Shown here: positions 12,297 to 23,160 of the stretch, piece after piece
Layout: every line of letters begins with the position of its first letter
Position numbering within the stretch: position 1 is the stretch's first letter
Assembly (NCBI GenBank): GCA_949130495.1
Contig: OX422211.1
Coordinates: forward strand, 442,626,219 to 442,690,218
DNA length: 64,000 nt
Source of the DNA: Sambucus nigra
Taxonomy: Eukaryota; Streptophyta; Magnoliopsida; Dipsacales; Adoxaceae
Reading direction: 5' to 3'
Program-made: the position numbers and the translations under genes
Notes under the pieces: generated by a model
The model's input: the letters and a program-made list of their open reading frames with translations, nothing else
Told to the model about the DNA's origin: nothing
Databases searched by the model: none

Positions 12297-12612
12297 ATGA
12301 CACACGCACACATGCGCCCCCTGCCCCGTCCCCTCCCCCCTTCCCCACTCACACACGCACACACGCGCACACAAACACATACACAAATACACACGCACGC
12401 ACACACGCACGCACACACGCTGCAATATGCATATATGCGTACACGCACACACGCACACATGCGCCCCCTGCCCCGTCCCCTCCCCCTTCCCCATTCACAC
12501 ACGCGCACACGCGCACACAAACACACACACACGCACCCCTGCCCGTCCCCTCCCCCCTTCCCCACTCACACACGCACACACAAACACACGCACGCACACA
12601 TGCACACACTGA
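12297..12612. repeat. CA-rich simple repeat with C-rich spacers
   Basis: Runs of CACACACG and CGCACACA alternate with a phrase like GCGCCCCCTGCCCCGTCCCC. The phrase recurs around 12311, 12461 and 12535. Reading frames across it are low-complexity artefacts. Confidence 0.9.
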
Positions 12613-13074
12613 ATTACAGATTGTAATTTAGGGTTTCAATTACAGATTGAATTAAAGTAGTAAAATTACAGATTGCTATACATGAGTCGGTTTTATTATT
12701 GAAGTTTATTTAATTCTTTTAAATGTGTATTCAATGGCATATCTGTTAAGTTTATGTGTGAAAATAATGTCCGAAGATTAATTCAGTGGATTCATGATGA
12801 AAATAATCTGATATAATATGGAAGGAGCTTTATCTTCTTGGGTTAACTGCTGCAAATGCCAGTTATATAGCCTGAAAATAGTCTGAAAATAATCTGATAT
12901 ATTCACAAGTGCATTTGTATCTTTAATGTGCATTATTTAGAATTTTTTTATAAAAAGTTATATAAAAAGTGCATTTGTATCTTTAATGTGCATTTTATAA
13001 AAAGTTACTGTAATTTAGTTGATTTTTAATGAATTCGTAGAAACGAAACTGGTGTTGTATGTTTTGTATGTGTT

Positions 13075-13148
13075 GCACTAAAATGATCCTGTACGTTTGA
13101 TTAAAATGGTTGCCATTCTAGATTAAAATGGTTTGGTCATGTATGTGC
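13075..13148 (+). repeat. 74-bp direct repeat, copy 2
   Basis: Near-identical to 11663-11736; the only visible difference is A for G at the twelfth base. The downstream sequences differ. Confidence 0.92.
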
Positions 13149-13149
13149 A

Positions 13150-13500
13150 ATTTGCGGCCTCCACACTGCATATATATGCATATGCATATAATTGCATATG
13201 CATATATATGCAATTTGCGGCCTCCACATTGCCTCCACACTGCCTCCACACTACATATATATGCATATGCATATATATGCAGTTTGCGGCCGCTACACTG
13301 CACACTGCTTCCACACTGCATATATATGCATATGCAATTGCATATATATGCAGTGAATATATATTCAATCTGCATATATATGCAATCTGCATATATATAC
13401 AGTGCATATATATGACTGTATATATATGCATATCCCCAACTGCATATATACGCATATGCTTATACATATATATGCATATGCCATATATATGCATATGCAC
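13150..13500. repeat. TATATGCA-rich tandem block with TTTGCGGCC spacers
   Basis: Self-complementary TATATATGCATATGCA units are broken by recurring TTTGCGGCCTCCACA phrases at about 13151, 13212 and 13282. The alternating units are palindromic and could extrude hairpins. No coding is supported. Confidence 0.85.
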
Positions 13501-13553
13501 CGTACCTTAGATTGGAAATCAGTAACCATTGTACCTTTTGTTGTTTTTTACAG

Positions 13554-14356
13554 AAATCAATGAATGCCGAAAATGTATCATTTATCGTCTGCATTGCATG
13601 GCTACGTTGTGGGATAAAGTGACGGGTAACCTGACTTGGCCATCGTTTGCTATTGATGGAATGTCTGATGTATCAAATTTTTACTTTGATAGCTTCAAAA
13701 GGTGACCGTCAGGTGCGAACCTCGCACGTATTTGATTTCCATATCCTTAGAATAGTCAATTTTCTTCCATGTTGACTACTTACTGCCATTTATAGTTGTT
13801 GATTTTTTTTTTAAAAATGTATCAGGTTATTAGAAAATTGGGTGGACTGGAGTATGTATGTAGTCCTACTATGTTGATTGCTTTTGTTAATGCTGCTATC
13901 TGTGAGTTTCATGTATGTAAAGTACTTGGGGAAATAAAATGAATATGGGTTCATTTATGTGAGTTTCATGTATGTAAAGTACGCTGTTATCTGCTATCTG
14001 TGCTGATTTCTTTTGTTATTTGTTTTATTTGTAGACCAGATATGATGGGATCAAACGCGAAACTGCATTTTTGTATAAAATAGGTAATCCAATTGGATAC
14101 GACTGAATCAATCTCGAATTTAGACAATTTGGATGTGATTTTATATTTCATTTTAGTAATTGTATATTTACTTATGTGATTGTATCTTTGTTCGAGAAAC
14201 TGATTAATTATGTTTATTGTTTGTCGAATCGTACAGAAAACCAAGAGGGAGAGAGTGATAATGTCCAGAGGTGGGAAGAAGGATGGGAATACAACAGTAC
14301 CTAATCCAGAAGCACCACAACACATACATTTTGAGGAAGTCCCACAGAAAGAATAA
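13554..14356 (+). pseudogene. Possible accessory exons in Helitron tail (unidentified)
   Basis: Three pieces look like exons. 13554 onward follows TTTTTTACAG and contains CMATLWDKVTGNL. 14035-14083 lies between TTTGTAG and GTAATCC. 14237-14356 follows a GTACAG and ends in a stop with a basic, polar tail (KTKRERVIMSRGGKKDGN). Plant Helitrons often carry a replication protein A-like gene, and TLWDK resembles OB-fold strands of that family. The match is too short to decide, and these could also be fragments of a captured host gene. Confidence 0.25.
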
Positions 14357-14896
14357 ATTCATATTCTCCTTTCCCAGCCTTCTAGCTCCCATCTACGAAT
14401 TTGGGATTTTTTTTTAATTTGTTGGATTTGTTGTTACCCCTTAAATAGGGCGGATAGTCGAATAAACAAAGGAGACTATGCCCATTTTTTTTTTAACAAA
14501 TTGACACTTTGTTTTTTTTGAGACAACTAATTTGATTGATGAATATTATATATTTCATTTTATATGTGAATTTGTTTGAAGAATTCAGACAATTTGGATG
14601 TCAGACTATTTGTTATTTGTTAAGCAGGGTGAATAGTTCCATAAGCAAAGGAGATTATTCCCATTTATTTAAAAAATTTGACACTTTATTTTTTTTGAGA
14701 CACAATGTGAAATTGATGGATGAATATTGTATATTTCGTATTATATGCTTATTTATTTGATGAATTTAGACTATTTGAATGTTATTGGACTATTTGATAT
14801 TGTTTTAAAATTAAACTTCGAAATTTTTGCATTTCGCTATTACGTACTTTGAAAAATTATTGCCGTTTCGCGATTAAGTATTTTGGAAAATTTCTT

Positions 14897-14923
14897 CGTG
14901 CCTTCAGGCACGGGCATACGCTA

Positions 14924-14924
<1 letters not shown>
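14897..14924 (+). other. Helitron 3' terminus: hairpin plus CTAG
   Basis: CGTGCCT and AGGCACG form a 7-bp stem (14897-14903 with 14906-14912). Eight bases later comes CTAG at 14921-14924, then T. This is the standard Helitron end (hairpin, CTRR, T target base). It fixes the element's strand and 3' border. Confidence 0.93.

Positions 14925-14926
<2 letters not shown>

Positions 14927-15008
<82 letters not shown>
14927..15008. repeat. (TA)41 microsatellite at the Helitron target
   Basis: An uninterrupted run of 41 TA units starts two bases after the Helitron end. Helitrons insert between A and T, so a pre-existing TA run is a plausible target. Expansion after insertion is also possible. Assembly length may be unreliable here. 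Confidence 0.95.
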
Positions 15009-15013
<5 letters not shown>

Positions 15014-15682
15014 TTATCGCTCAATTCTCGCGTGCAACGAATTTTAACATGCACTAGTCCTCCTAGGTTACATAACATGTAGATGACAAGATTGGTAGGA
15101 GAACACCTCACAAAGCTCAAATATACATATGACGTTTAAATTTCAAGTGAGCTCATGCATGTGTGAATTGAGGCATATAAAAATAGAATCCATTATAGCA
15201 ATATAAAATCCAACTACTCCATGTAAGCATGGTAAAGAACATTTTAGGATTGATAATCTTAACCAAAAGTTCTAGCCAAATGGGAGTGAAAAAGAAGGGA
15301 TTCATACACAAGTATATGCCACATAGAGTGTGTCAAACTAAAATACACACAACAAAAAAAATATTTTTGAGTTTTAGAAATTTTTAACCTAACAAATAAA
15401 AATATTTAATTAAAAGACAAACAAAAATCATTTGTATTTTTCATTAGCCTAAATTACTAAAAATGTAAAAGACAAATGATAAACAAAAATCTTTTTGTAT
15501 TTTTCATTTAATGCAAACTTAAAATGAAAGAACAATTATACAAAAGATAAACAAACATCATAATTCTAGCATGTGATATGTGATAAAGCAATGATTATAA
15601 AATGACTAAACATGCATACACCTAGCAATGATATATAATATGAAGCACAAAAATCTAGAGTATGTAAACAAAACTAACACAT
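15009..15682 (-). other. COP2 noncoding region downstream of gag
   Basis: AT-rich, no open frame of note. It contains two near-copies of a phrase like CAAAAATCnTTTGTATTTTTCATT at about 15420 and 15483. I see no polypurine tract, so the end beside the 3' LTR is missing. Confidence 0.6.
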
Positions 15683-17603
15683 TCAACCTTTAAATTTTGC
15701 AAGGGAGGTTTCATGTGAAACCAAATGAGAATAAAAAATCCTATTTTGTAAATCTACCAAGTCGGATCTCTTAACCCAAACTAATGATGAATGACTATCT
15801 CGCGGTGTAGGAATCTTGGCTACCTCGGTTGCCTTACGTAGGGATTTTCTAGGACCTCGTTTAAGATCAAAACAAAATTTTCTAAGATGAAATTTTCGAC
15901 CACAATGTGAACAAGTAAAAACACGTCGATGGTTGGTACCTAAGGATTGGTCTCTAAAGGCTTTCCTAGGTGATTCTCTTAAAACTTTACTTTTGGATTT
16001 ATGAGTTGATTCATTACAAGTATCGAAGCCTAAACCACACATGTCATTTTTAATTTGGACCGTTCCTAAAATTTTATCTAATTTCTCCGAACGACAGTCC
16101 AAAACAAATTTGACTCTACTTGAGTCTCTTACTTTATTCTCAAGCTCTACAATCCTAGAATTAAGCAAACAATTTCTCTCTTCAAACTCGAGAAGTTCCT
16201 TTTTCAAGGATTCCATTAAACCTCTAAGGTTATCTCTCTCGCCTTCTACATACTCAATCTTCTCTCGAAGAGCTCTCTCACGTGTCCTAAGGTCTTCCAC
16301 TAAAACACTCTTATTAGTGACCTCGACACGCTCTTTCAAACTAGCTTCTAACTTCAAATTTATTCTTTTTAATTTAGTAGATTCTTCATATAATTCTTGA
16401 AAAGCAATTTGAAGTTCACTCACATCAACCTCATTTTCACTTTTACTCTCTTTCTTCTCCACTCTCACTACCATCATCTCTTTGGAATTCACAAACAAAG
16501 GCCTTGGAAGTGTCATGTATTAAAATTTCATCAATAAAGGAGTGCTCACTTTCACTCACATGACTTGCCATAAAGGCCACAAAGTTGGGCTTAGTGGGGA
16601 AATCGGGTCCCTCTTCCTTATCACTATCACTAAGGGTTGCATTATAAGAAATTGGTTGCTTACCCTCTCTCCTTAGTTTAGTGGGGCACTAGTTTTCCCT
16701 ATGGCCATACCCTTCATAACCATAACACCTATTTGACTCGTCCATATTTAAATTTTCATTAAAAGTTTTAGGGATCTTCTCGGCTTTGTCATGCTTAGAA
16801 TTTTCAAATTTTTTAAAATCTTTTTCAAATGTATCTTTGTTAAATTTGAGAAATTTATGATATTTCCTAGCAAACATAGACATATCTTCTGAGTCACTCT
16901 CACTTTCATTCTCTACTACTTATTTTTCCTCCTTTCGGGCTTTCAAAGCAACACCTTTCTTTTCAGTTTTAGAGGAAAACATGTTTAGTTCATAGGTTTG
17001 TAAATCACCTACGAGCTCTTCTAATTTCGTAGAGGCTAAAGTGGGTAAAGAATTTAACATAGTCACCTTAGGAATAAATCTATCGGGTAGGGACCTTAAA
17101 TTTTTCTTTACTACTCGGTTGTCGGGTATTTTCTCTCCCAAATTAAAAGATGAATTAACTATATCAGATAATATAGTATAAAATTCATCAAATGTTTCTT
17201 TTTCATTCATTTTAATGGTTTCAAATTGAGTGGTGTGGTTTTGGAGTTTAGAAGCTTTTATGACACTAGTTCCGTCATGAGTGAGTTGTAAAACATCCCA
17301 AGCTTTTTTAGCGGTTTCACACGTCATAATGCGACGGAATTCATCCGGTGTGACCGCGCTAAACAAGGCATTTAAACCTCGAGAATTAAAATTTGCAAGT
17401 TTAAATTCATTCTCACTCCATCTATCGGTAGGTTTGGGAACACGTTCATTTTCAACTAAATATGTAGGTGGGGACCACCCGTTAATAACTGACAACCAAA
17501 CCCTCTCATCGATAGACCTAAGTGCCGATTTCATGCGCGCTTTCCAATACGTGTAGTTAAAACCATCGAAAACAGGATATTTTGAAAATGAGGAAAATTC
17601 CAT
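15683..17603 (-). pseudogene. COP2 gag, broken
   Basis: Starts at the ATG at 17603 (MEFSSFSKYPVFDGFNYTYWK), clearly related to COP1 gag, with VTPDEFRRIMTCETAKKAWDVL and TTQFETIKMNEKETFDEFY. In-frame stops interrupt it at 16920-16922 and near 16689, followed by a frameshift before 16516. The first zinc knuckle is damaged (CYGYEGYGHREN, second Cys replaced). The second is intact in pattern: CSHCGRKFHLRKFC, near 15905. Between them lies an acidic, coiled-coil-like stretch rich in Glu and Lys. The frame stops at 15683 where a protease would be expected. Confidence 0.88.
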
Positions 17604-17654
17604 TTTAGTCAAAAATATTTAAAAGGATCTTAAACACAATAATTTAGCGATCAC

Positions 17655-17666
17655 GCTCTGATACCA
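17655..17666 (-). other. COP2 primer binding site
   Basis: TGGTATCAGAGC on the minus strand, initiator-Met tRNA type, two bases inside the LTR that starts at 17669. Confidence 0.88.
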
Positions 17667-17668
17667 CT

Positions 17669-19282
17669 TGTTGGAAATGATGACCCCCATTTTTAACACC
17701 CTTCACTTTAAAATTCAATTTCCTATAAATGCGAAATAAGGATGGTTCAACTAAACAACTACATAAACTAAAAAATTAATTTTTTCACAAGTTAAAAGTA
17801 AAGTAAACCAAATTTTAATTTTTTCAAAATTAAAATTATACTAAAATTCAAATTTGTGAATTTTTTACTTTAAGCCCCAAAATCAATTTAATCCCAAGTC
17901 CTAGAAATTTGCCTAACAATAAATATTCATTTTGTAATTTAGGCCAAACCAAATTTTATCCAATAAAATTAATGACTTGAATTAAATTAATATATACCCA
18001 AATTAAATTTGCACCAAATTAAATATTCCAATTTTATCTTTTTACCTAAGCATGCCTCTATTGTGATTTGCAAAAGATAAAATAAGTAAAAAACACATTA
18101 CGCCGCGATGTACGAAGAAAAACCCACAACGAGAAAAAAAAACCTCGGACGGCCCTAGCCTTAAGTCACTAAGTATGGCTTTATGTTTACAAGACATAAG
18201 ACTTACACAACTCGACTTGACTCCATCCAAGCCCCTAACGCGTCTTCTTGCAACTACCTTCGCCTAGCCGACAATCCCGGAGTCCACTGGAACCTTGAAA
18301 TCTTCCAATGAAGCTTTTAGGAACCCATCAACCACACACGGTGCCTTTCACCATATGAGAATGCCGCAACCAAAATAATGAACTTCTTCTTTGAGGGATG
18401 TAGAAGTAAACCCAAACTTATCTTCTTTGAGGTGTAGAGATAAACCCGGTGTCAAAACTCCAAGCAAGGATATATATGAAGGAACTTGGAATAAACAAAC
18501 TATTGGGTGTGTATGTGTTTTTTGGTGAATTTAATCCATAAAAATCAAACACAAAACAGGGAACTTTTTCTTGAAAGTTTTGCTCTCTAAAGTCTCTTAG
18601 AATGTGAAAAAGTTACTTTAAAAAGGATGGTTCCCGCACTTAGTAAATCTGTCAAAAAGTAGTGGGGAAAAAGTAGTGGGAACATGGAGAAAACTACAAA
18701 AAACTGTTCCCGCCAAAGACGTTCGAACGATATTTTCGTTCGAACGACATTCTCATTCGAACGACTTAACTAATGATGTTCCAGTGCGAAAAAAGAAGTT
18801 TCATTAGAAGTCTCGTTCAAACGACCTAGGAATCTGGTTCGAACGAGATTCCAGTTTGTTTGAACGACGTGTCAGAAAAAAATAAAATTCCTTTTAAGCC
18901 CAAAACTTTTTATGAAAAGTTCTTAAAAAATAGTTTTATGAATTTTGTGAAAAGTTCTTAAAAAATATTTTTCTGAATAAAACAAAGTCATTAAAACTAT
19001 TTATAAAAAATTTATAAAATACACCCAATAAATTTCCAAGCTCATATATATATATAATGCATTCATACCTTAGGAGCAATGGAACCAATGTTGTTGACGT
19101 AGAAACGAGGCACACTAAACCCAACATATGATGAAGCTTAATAATATTGGCCGCTACGTCTTCAACTAACACGTCATAGGCTTGGATGGATACACTTGAA
19201 CACTATCCTATGACTCAAATGTTTTTGTCCGGAATTGAGCCAACACTACATTAAGACTCAATCGGAGACTTGTGTCCTTACA
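17669..19282 (-). repeat. COP2 5' LTR
   Basis: A 1614-bp LTR, TGTTGG to TTACA on the plus strand. It is homologous over most of its length to the solo LTR at 35042-36717: both carry CGCCGCGATGTACGA and CCTCGGACGGCCCTAGCC, and both end GTGTCCTTACA. The first 80 bp are more diverged. A TATATA-containing phrase next to CCAAGTTC (about 18470-18490, minus strand) is conserved in both copies and is a TATA candidate. Confidence 0.88.
18716..18870. promoter_or_regulatory. TTCGAA palindrome block in COP2 LTR
   Basis: Contains TCGTTCGAACGA at 18736-18747, CTCATTCGAACGA at 18752-18764 and several decayed forms. In the element's direction it lies upstream of the TATA candidate. Related blocks are in the solo LTR and in the GYP1 LTRs. 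Function is inferred only. Confidence 0.6.
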
Positions 19283-21259
19283 GTTCCTCTTCCATCTTCT
19301 TCAACCTCCTCCTCATCCTTTTACCAAGTAGGATTTTCCTCACTCCTAAACTCTTTTATTTCAAATGCTAATATGAACAAGATGATGAAAAAAGAATGTG
19401 ACTTTTTAGCTCTTCTCCCTTATTTTCATATGCTATGAAGAACCCATTTTGTGAAAAATGATAAATGGAGAAGATGATGTTTAGAATAAATTTTCAAATT
19501 ATTATATATGTTGAAATCATGCTATAAATGTAATAATCTCATGAAATAAATATAGAAAATGAAATACTACAATAAAATGACTAGTTAATTCATTTGTTGG
19601 GTTTTCTAAGGAAGAAGACCCGTTTTCTTGGAATAGTGTATGTAGTATGTGTTAATCTTGACAATGAGATCATTAATGTTGAAATCTAGTGGTTTAAATA
19701 TGTGATTAGTAATCTCATAAAAACAGCCCCAAAATCTAATATGTTGAAATATTAATTTAAGCCTCCTGAATATGTTAAATAAGGCTTATAATTATGTAAA
19801 TGGATTTATATGTAAAATTGTGCTAAAATGGGTTGTACATCACTAATGAAGGTTTAAATGTTGGTGGAAAAATTTAGTACATTAAAGAATAATTTTTGTA
19901 CTTAAAGCCCACTTAAAAAGGTGATTTTTGGTTAAAAAAGGCCTTAGTGGAAGATTTGTTAAATATGAGAAAAAGTCACTTAAATGGTGTTTTTGCATGA
20001 AAAATACTTGAAAAATGCTAAGGAAATGCTTTTTAGATAATAAAAGTGTAAGATGGCATTTTGTTAAATTAAAATGTAAAATGGTGATTTAGTACATTTT
20101 AGTATTCAGTGTTGACAATAAGTAGCCTCCTCAGTTCGTTAGGAAAATGGCTAATAACGGGTTTTAAATGATAAAATCGGATAAGTTGAATGTGAACATT
20201 GAGAATAATGTTGAACGCATGAAAGATAATGATATTTGGATGATGCCGGGAGAAAATAATTAAGAAGGGCATGATGTCCCAAGTGGTCAAAAATCCCAAA
20301 CCAACTTCAGTAGATATGGCGGCGGAGACCGGTGGTGTGAGGCCACGAAGTCCGTGAGTGTTTGTTGGCAAAATTCCAAAAATAATGTTAAGAAATGAAT
20401 GAGAAAATTCATGAAACTTAAAGTAATGAATGGATAAGAATTCATTAATAATTTTGTGGATGGCATAATTGGAATTAATTACGTCCCTGGCATGGGACAT
20501 CGAAAATGCTAAGTGTGAGTGGCCACGTAGCCCAGGGCATTGCATATAGGTGCATTTATGACTAAGTTAAAGAATCTTGTTAGTATAGAAACATGATAAC
20601 TTAGTTGAATATAATGATAACTTAGTTGAATATAATGAAGACTTCTTAAATATGATTAGCATAGTTAAATGTTAACTAAGATAATCATTAATGATAATTA
20701 ATGAATATGGGACAATGATGGTTTTTGGAATTACTAAAATGCATTGTACATGTATAGTATTTTGCTATGGAAATTATTGCTTAGCATTTCCCACCCTACT
20801 GGGCATTTCGCTCATACCCTATTTTCCAAAACCCCAGGTACAACATGTCGTATGTCGAGTAAGGACGTTGGAAAGGCCGCAGAAAGTGCTAGTCGTCGTT
20901 AGAGGCTCTGTAACCGATTTTTTAATACATGGACTTATGTTGAACCATAATCCCTTATGTTTTGTCAAGACAATTTGGTTGAACTTGAACTATTTGAAAA
21001 TTTTAATAATACAGGGATTTATGCTTTATTTATGGATTAAATCTTATCAAAGGTTTACTTGTTAAATTGTTAATTGAATATTAACTTGCAAAATATGCGC
21101 CTCACCTTTTCACAATAAAAGAAATCAAAGGTTTTCTTTAAGTATAATGTGGTAACTGTTTTCCAATTTAATAAAATGTTTTATCCCCCTCCCCCTTAAC
21201 ACCTTGGTTCGGATACGGGTTATTCCAACGGTAAATCTAATCCGGATCGGGGCATTACA
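19283..21259 (-). repeat. Degraded Ty3/gypsy LTR related to GYP1 LTRs, left border unclear
   Basis: The right part (20500-21259) resembles the reverse complement of the GYP1 LTR: GGATCGGGGCATTACA at the end (GYP1 starts TGTAGTGCCCCGA), CGTTAGAGGCTCTGTAAC, GAGTAAGGACGTTGGAAAGG and CTAAGTGTGAGT. Its orientation is opposite to the GYP1 LTRs. The left edge cannot be placed; 19283-20100 may be flanking DNA. No internal region or partner LTR is visible, so it may be a solo LTR. Frames inside it are not supported. Confidence 0.6.
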
Positions 21260-22390
21260 GTGTCAGCCTACTAAAGTCAAGGAGAAAAAAAGACCTTTCT
21301 CCAGCACAAAAAAATAATAACAAATACCAAAGGTCACTATAGTTATATAGAAACTAGGGTTCCTCACCCTAGACGAATGACGGTGCACAGGTTCACGAAA
21401 AGGATGCGTTCCTCATCTATCGCCTTAAAAAGATCAAAGACAGTCTCGTCGCCCATGGAAAGGGGCACCCTAGACTGCCACTATAAACCAGCCCAGTCAT
21501 CAACGTTCAGCCACTCTAAGTTGTATTCCTGACTTGAAGAACCCGCCATTTGAAGTCTTAAAAAAAAGGACTTTTAAACGGTTTTTTGAGAGAGGAAGTA
21601 GAAGATTCAAAGTTTGAAGATGTGAAAAATGAGGAAGGATCGCCCCCTTTTATAAGGGACTAAATGATGTGCCGATTGGCAGACCCCTACACATACTGAT
21701 CGACATCTGCCTGTTCCTCTTCCCAAGGAAGCCCAAGAGTCTGTGACATTGAAAAACGGCAACCCATACTCATACCGATTGGCAACCCCTGCAAATTTTG
21801 TACAAAAAATGACATAAAAATCTAAAAATTACCCAAAAAATACCTAAAAAGGCCAAACTAATATTGGAACATTTCTTCATTAGGAAAACCATTTTTTAGA
21901 ATACTAAACCCTTAACAAACTCCTGAAGTGCCCAGCAGGATTAATATTATGCTCTTATCCCCACCATGAACCCTAACCTACCCTCGACACATTATGCACC
22001 CGCATCCCAAAGTCTACTATAATTCCCCAGCGAAATCTCAAATCTCAACTCTTCCCCAGCGGAACCCAAAACTCAAACCAAAATACTTCCCACATAGGAT
22101 TGAAAAATAATACCTTCCCAACTCCCTAGCAAGAATTTCCAGGCTGAACTTTCTCCTAAACCATCCTCCAGTGAAATTTCAGGATACGCCTACAATTAAA
22201 ATCCCTTGCGGCTTCCCAAATAAAGTTATACCCTCTCAAAATAACGTAATCCCTAGCCGGATCTCTCAAAAGATAAAACATTCCCCAATATAGTCTAAAA
22301 AAACACAATCCTCAGATGAACAACAAGTACATCTTCATCCCTAAGATAAAGAAAAGATTTCTTAGGAGGACAACTCCTCGCGTATCAAAT
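21260..22390. other. Unclassified repeat-derived stretch with a TATA box and broken leader frame
   Basis: On the minus strand a TATA candidate (CCCTTATAAAAGGGGG, 21643-21658) precedes the short frame at 21549 by about 100 bp. The phrase CCGATTGGC recurs (about 21672 and 21776) and a variant appears near 24002. 21900-22390 is C-rich, with repeated TCCCCAGCG- and CCCTAGC-like phrases. It looks like LTR or untranslated sequence of an old retroelement. Confidence 0.4.
21364..21549 (-). pseudogene. Short broken frame beginning MAGSSSQEYN, unidentified
   Basis: Sixty-one codons from the ATG at 21549 to a TGA at 21364, with one in-frame TAG after codon 22. The product would be acidic (VDDWAGL, ETVFDLFKAIDEER). 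It lies just downstream of a good TATA candidate, as the start of a retroelement gag might. I do not recognise the family. Confidence 0.3.
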
Positions 22391-23160
22391 TTTGGTACTT
22401 ATAATCGACCTTGGCCCGCAAAATTGGTCCCTACAACTTTAGGTCCTCAGAATTGACCTTAGCCCATAGAATTGGTTATCACCAATTTAGTTCCTCAGAA
22501 TTGACCTCAATCTGCAAAATCGATCAGTATAATTTTAGGTCCTCAAAATTGACATCGGCCTTGAGAATCGATCGTCACCACTTTAGGTCATCAGAATTGA
22601 CCTCGATCCTCAGAATTGGTCATCACCACTTTAATTCCTGAGAATTGATATCGACCCTCAGAATCGGTCGTCACCACTTTAGGTCCTCAGAATTGACCTC
22701 GACCCACATAAGCAGTCTCTATAACTTTGGGTCCTCAGAATTGATCTTGGCCTTCAGAATCGGTCGTCACCAGTTTAAGTACTCAGAATTGACCTCAGCC
22801 CTTAGAATCATTCGTCACCACTTTAGGTTCTCAGAATCAACCTCGACCCTCAGAATCGATTGTCATCATTTTAGGTCCTCAGAATCGACCTCGACCCTTA
22901 GAATCGATCGTCACCACTTTAGGTCCCCATAATTGACCTCGCTCCTCAGAATCGGTCTTCACAAATTTAGGTCCTAAGAATTGACCTTGGCCTTCAGAAT
23001 CAATCATCACCACTTTAGGTCTGCTGAATTGATCTCATCCCTTAAAATCAGTCGTCACCATTTTAGGTCATCAAAATTGACCTCGATCCACATAATAGGT
23101 CACCCCCAACACAACCTTAGGTCCTCAGAATCGACCTCGACCCTCTGAACTAGTCATCCT
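22391..23160. repeat. 48-bp minisatellite, about 16 copies
   Basis: The anchor CCTCAGAATTGACC returns at 22445, 22493, 22541, 22589, 22637, 22685 and 22733, exactly 48 bp apart, and continues with slight drift to about 23123. Since 48 is a multiple of 3, the plus strand shows a 16-residue repeat (IGRHHFRSSELTSTLR type). Copies are diverged and stops fall inside, so this is not good evidence of a protein. Confidence 0.92.

Larger units (their letters stand above)
11462..14896 (+). other. Helitron 3' tail, mostly noncoding
   Basis: About 3.4 kb separates the helicase stop from the terminal hairpin. It is AT-rich and holds a 74-bp duplication, a CA-rich block, a TATATGCA-rich block and three exon-like pieces. 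Two further near-repeats lie at 14516-14585 and 14690-14765, both around a phrase like TTTTTTTGAGACA. I see no sure gene here. Confidence 0.7.
1..14924 (+). mobile_element. Autonomous-type Helitron (HEL), 5' end outside window, interrupted by COP1
   Basis: A Helitron coding for a Rep-helicase, the rolling-circle (HUH) transposase of eukaryotes. The HUH motif, the two-tyrosine motif and the PIF1-type helicase are all visible on the plus strand. The 3' end at 14924 has the diagnostic hairpin followed by CTAG and a T in the flank. The 5' end lies left of base 1. COP1 and its target repeat fill 802-9339; without them the reading frame runs on. Several stops and frameshifts show that this copy is dead. 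The AT-rich tail (11462-14896) carries simple-sequence expansions. Confidence 0.9.
15009..19282 (-). mobile_element. Ty1/copia element COP2, partial: 5' LTR and gag, no pol
   Basis: A minus-strand element with an LTR (17669-19282), primer site and a COP1-like gag, but no protease, integrase, RT or RNase H. The stretch 15310-15680 resembles COP1's noncoding region just after pol (compare about 3060-3130, with phrases like AAAATCTTTTTGTATTTTTC). So gag seems joined to the 3' noncoding region, as in gag-only (TR-GAG-like) nonautonomous elements. No second LTR is seen; the sequence stops at the (TA) run and the Helitron end. Confidence 0.75.

Noticed and set aside
12225..12631. Overlapping frames of 60-113 codons on both strands
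   Set aside because: They translate CA/GT simple repeats into Thr-His or Val-Cys runs. No real protein.
12055..12640. TTTAGGG telomere-type sequence
   Set aside because: Only isolated single copies within 'aatttagggtttcaatt' phrases, no tandem array.
13118..13510. Four overlapping 85-125 codon frames
   Set aside because: All are products of the TATATGCA repeat (Tyr-Ile-Cys-Met runs) and mirror each other on both strands.
14849..15120. Frames with long Tyr-Ile runs
   Set aside because: They read through the (TA)41 microsatellite.
20691..21065. 124-codon plus-strand frame as a gene
   Set aside because: It lies inside sequence matching the reverse complement of GYP1-type LTRs and has no domain.
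22391..23160. CRISPR-like regular spacing of a short conserved phrase
   Set aside because: Units are contiguous and diverged along their whole 48 bp, with no unique spacers. The context is a plant retroelement region, so it is a minisatellite.
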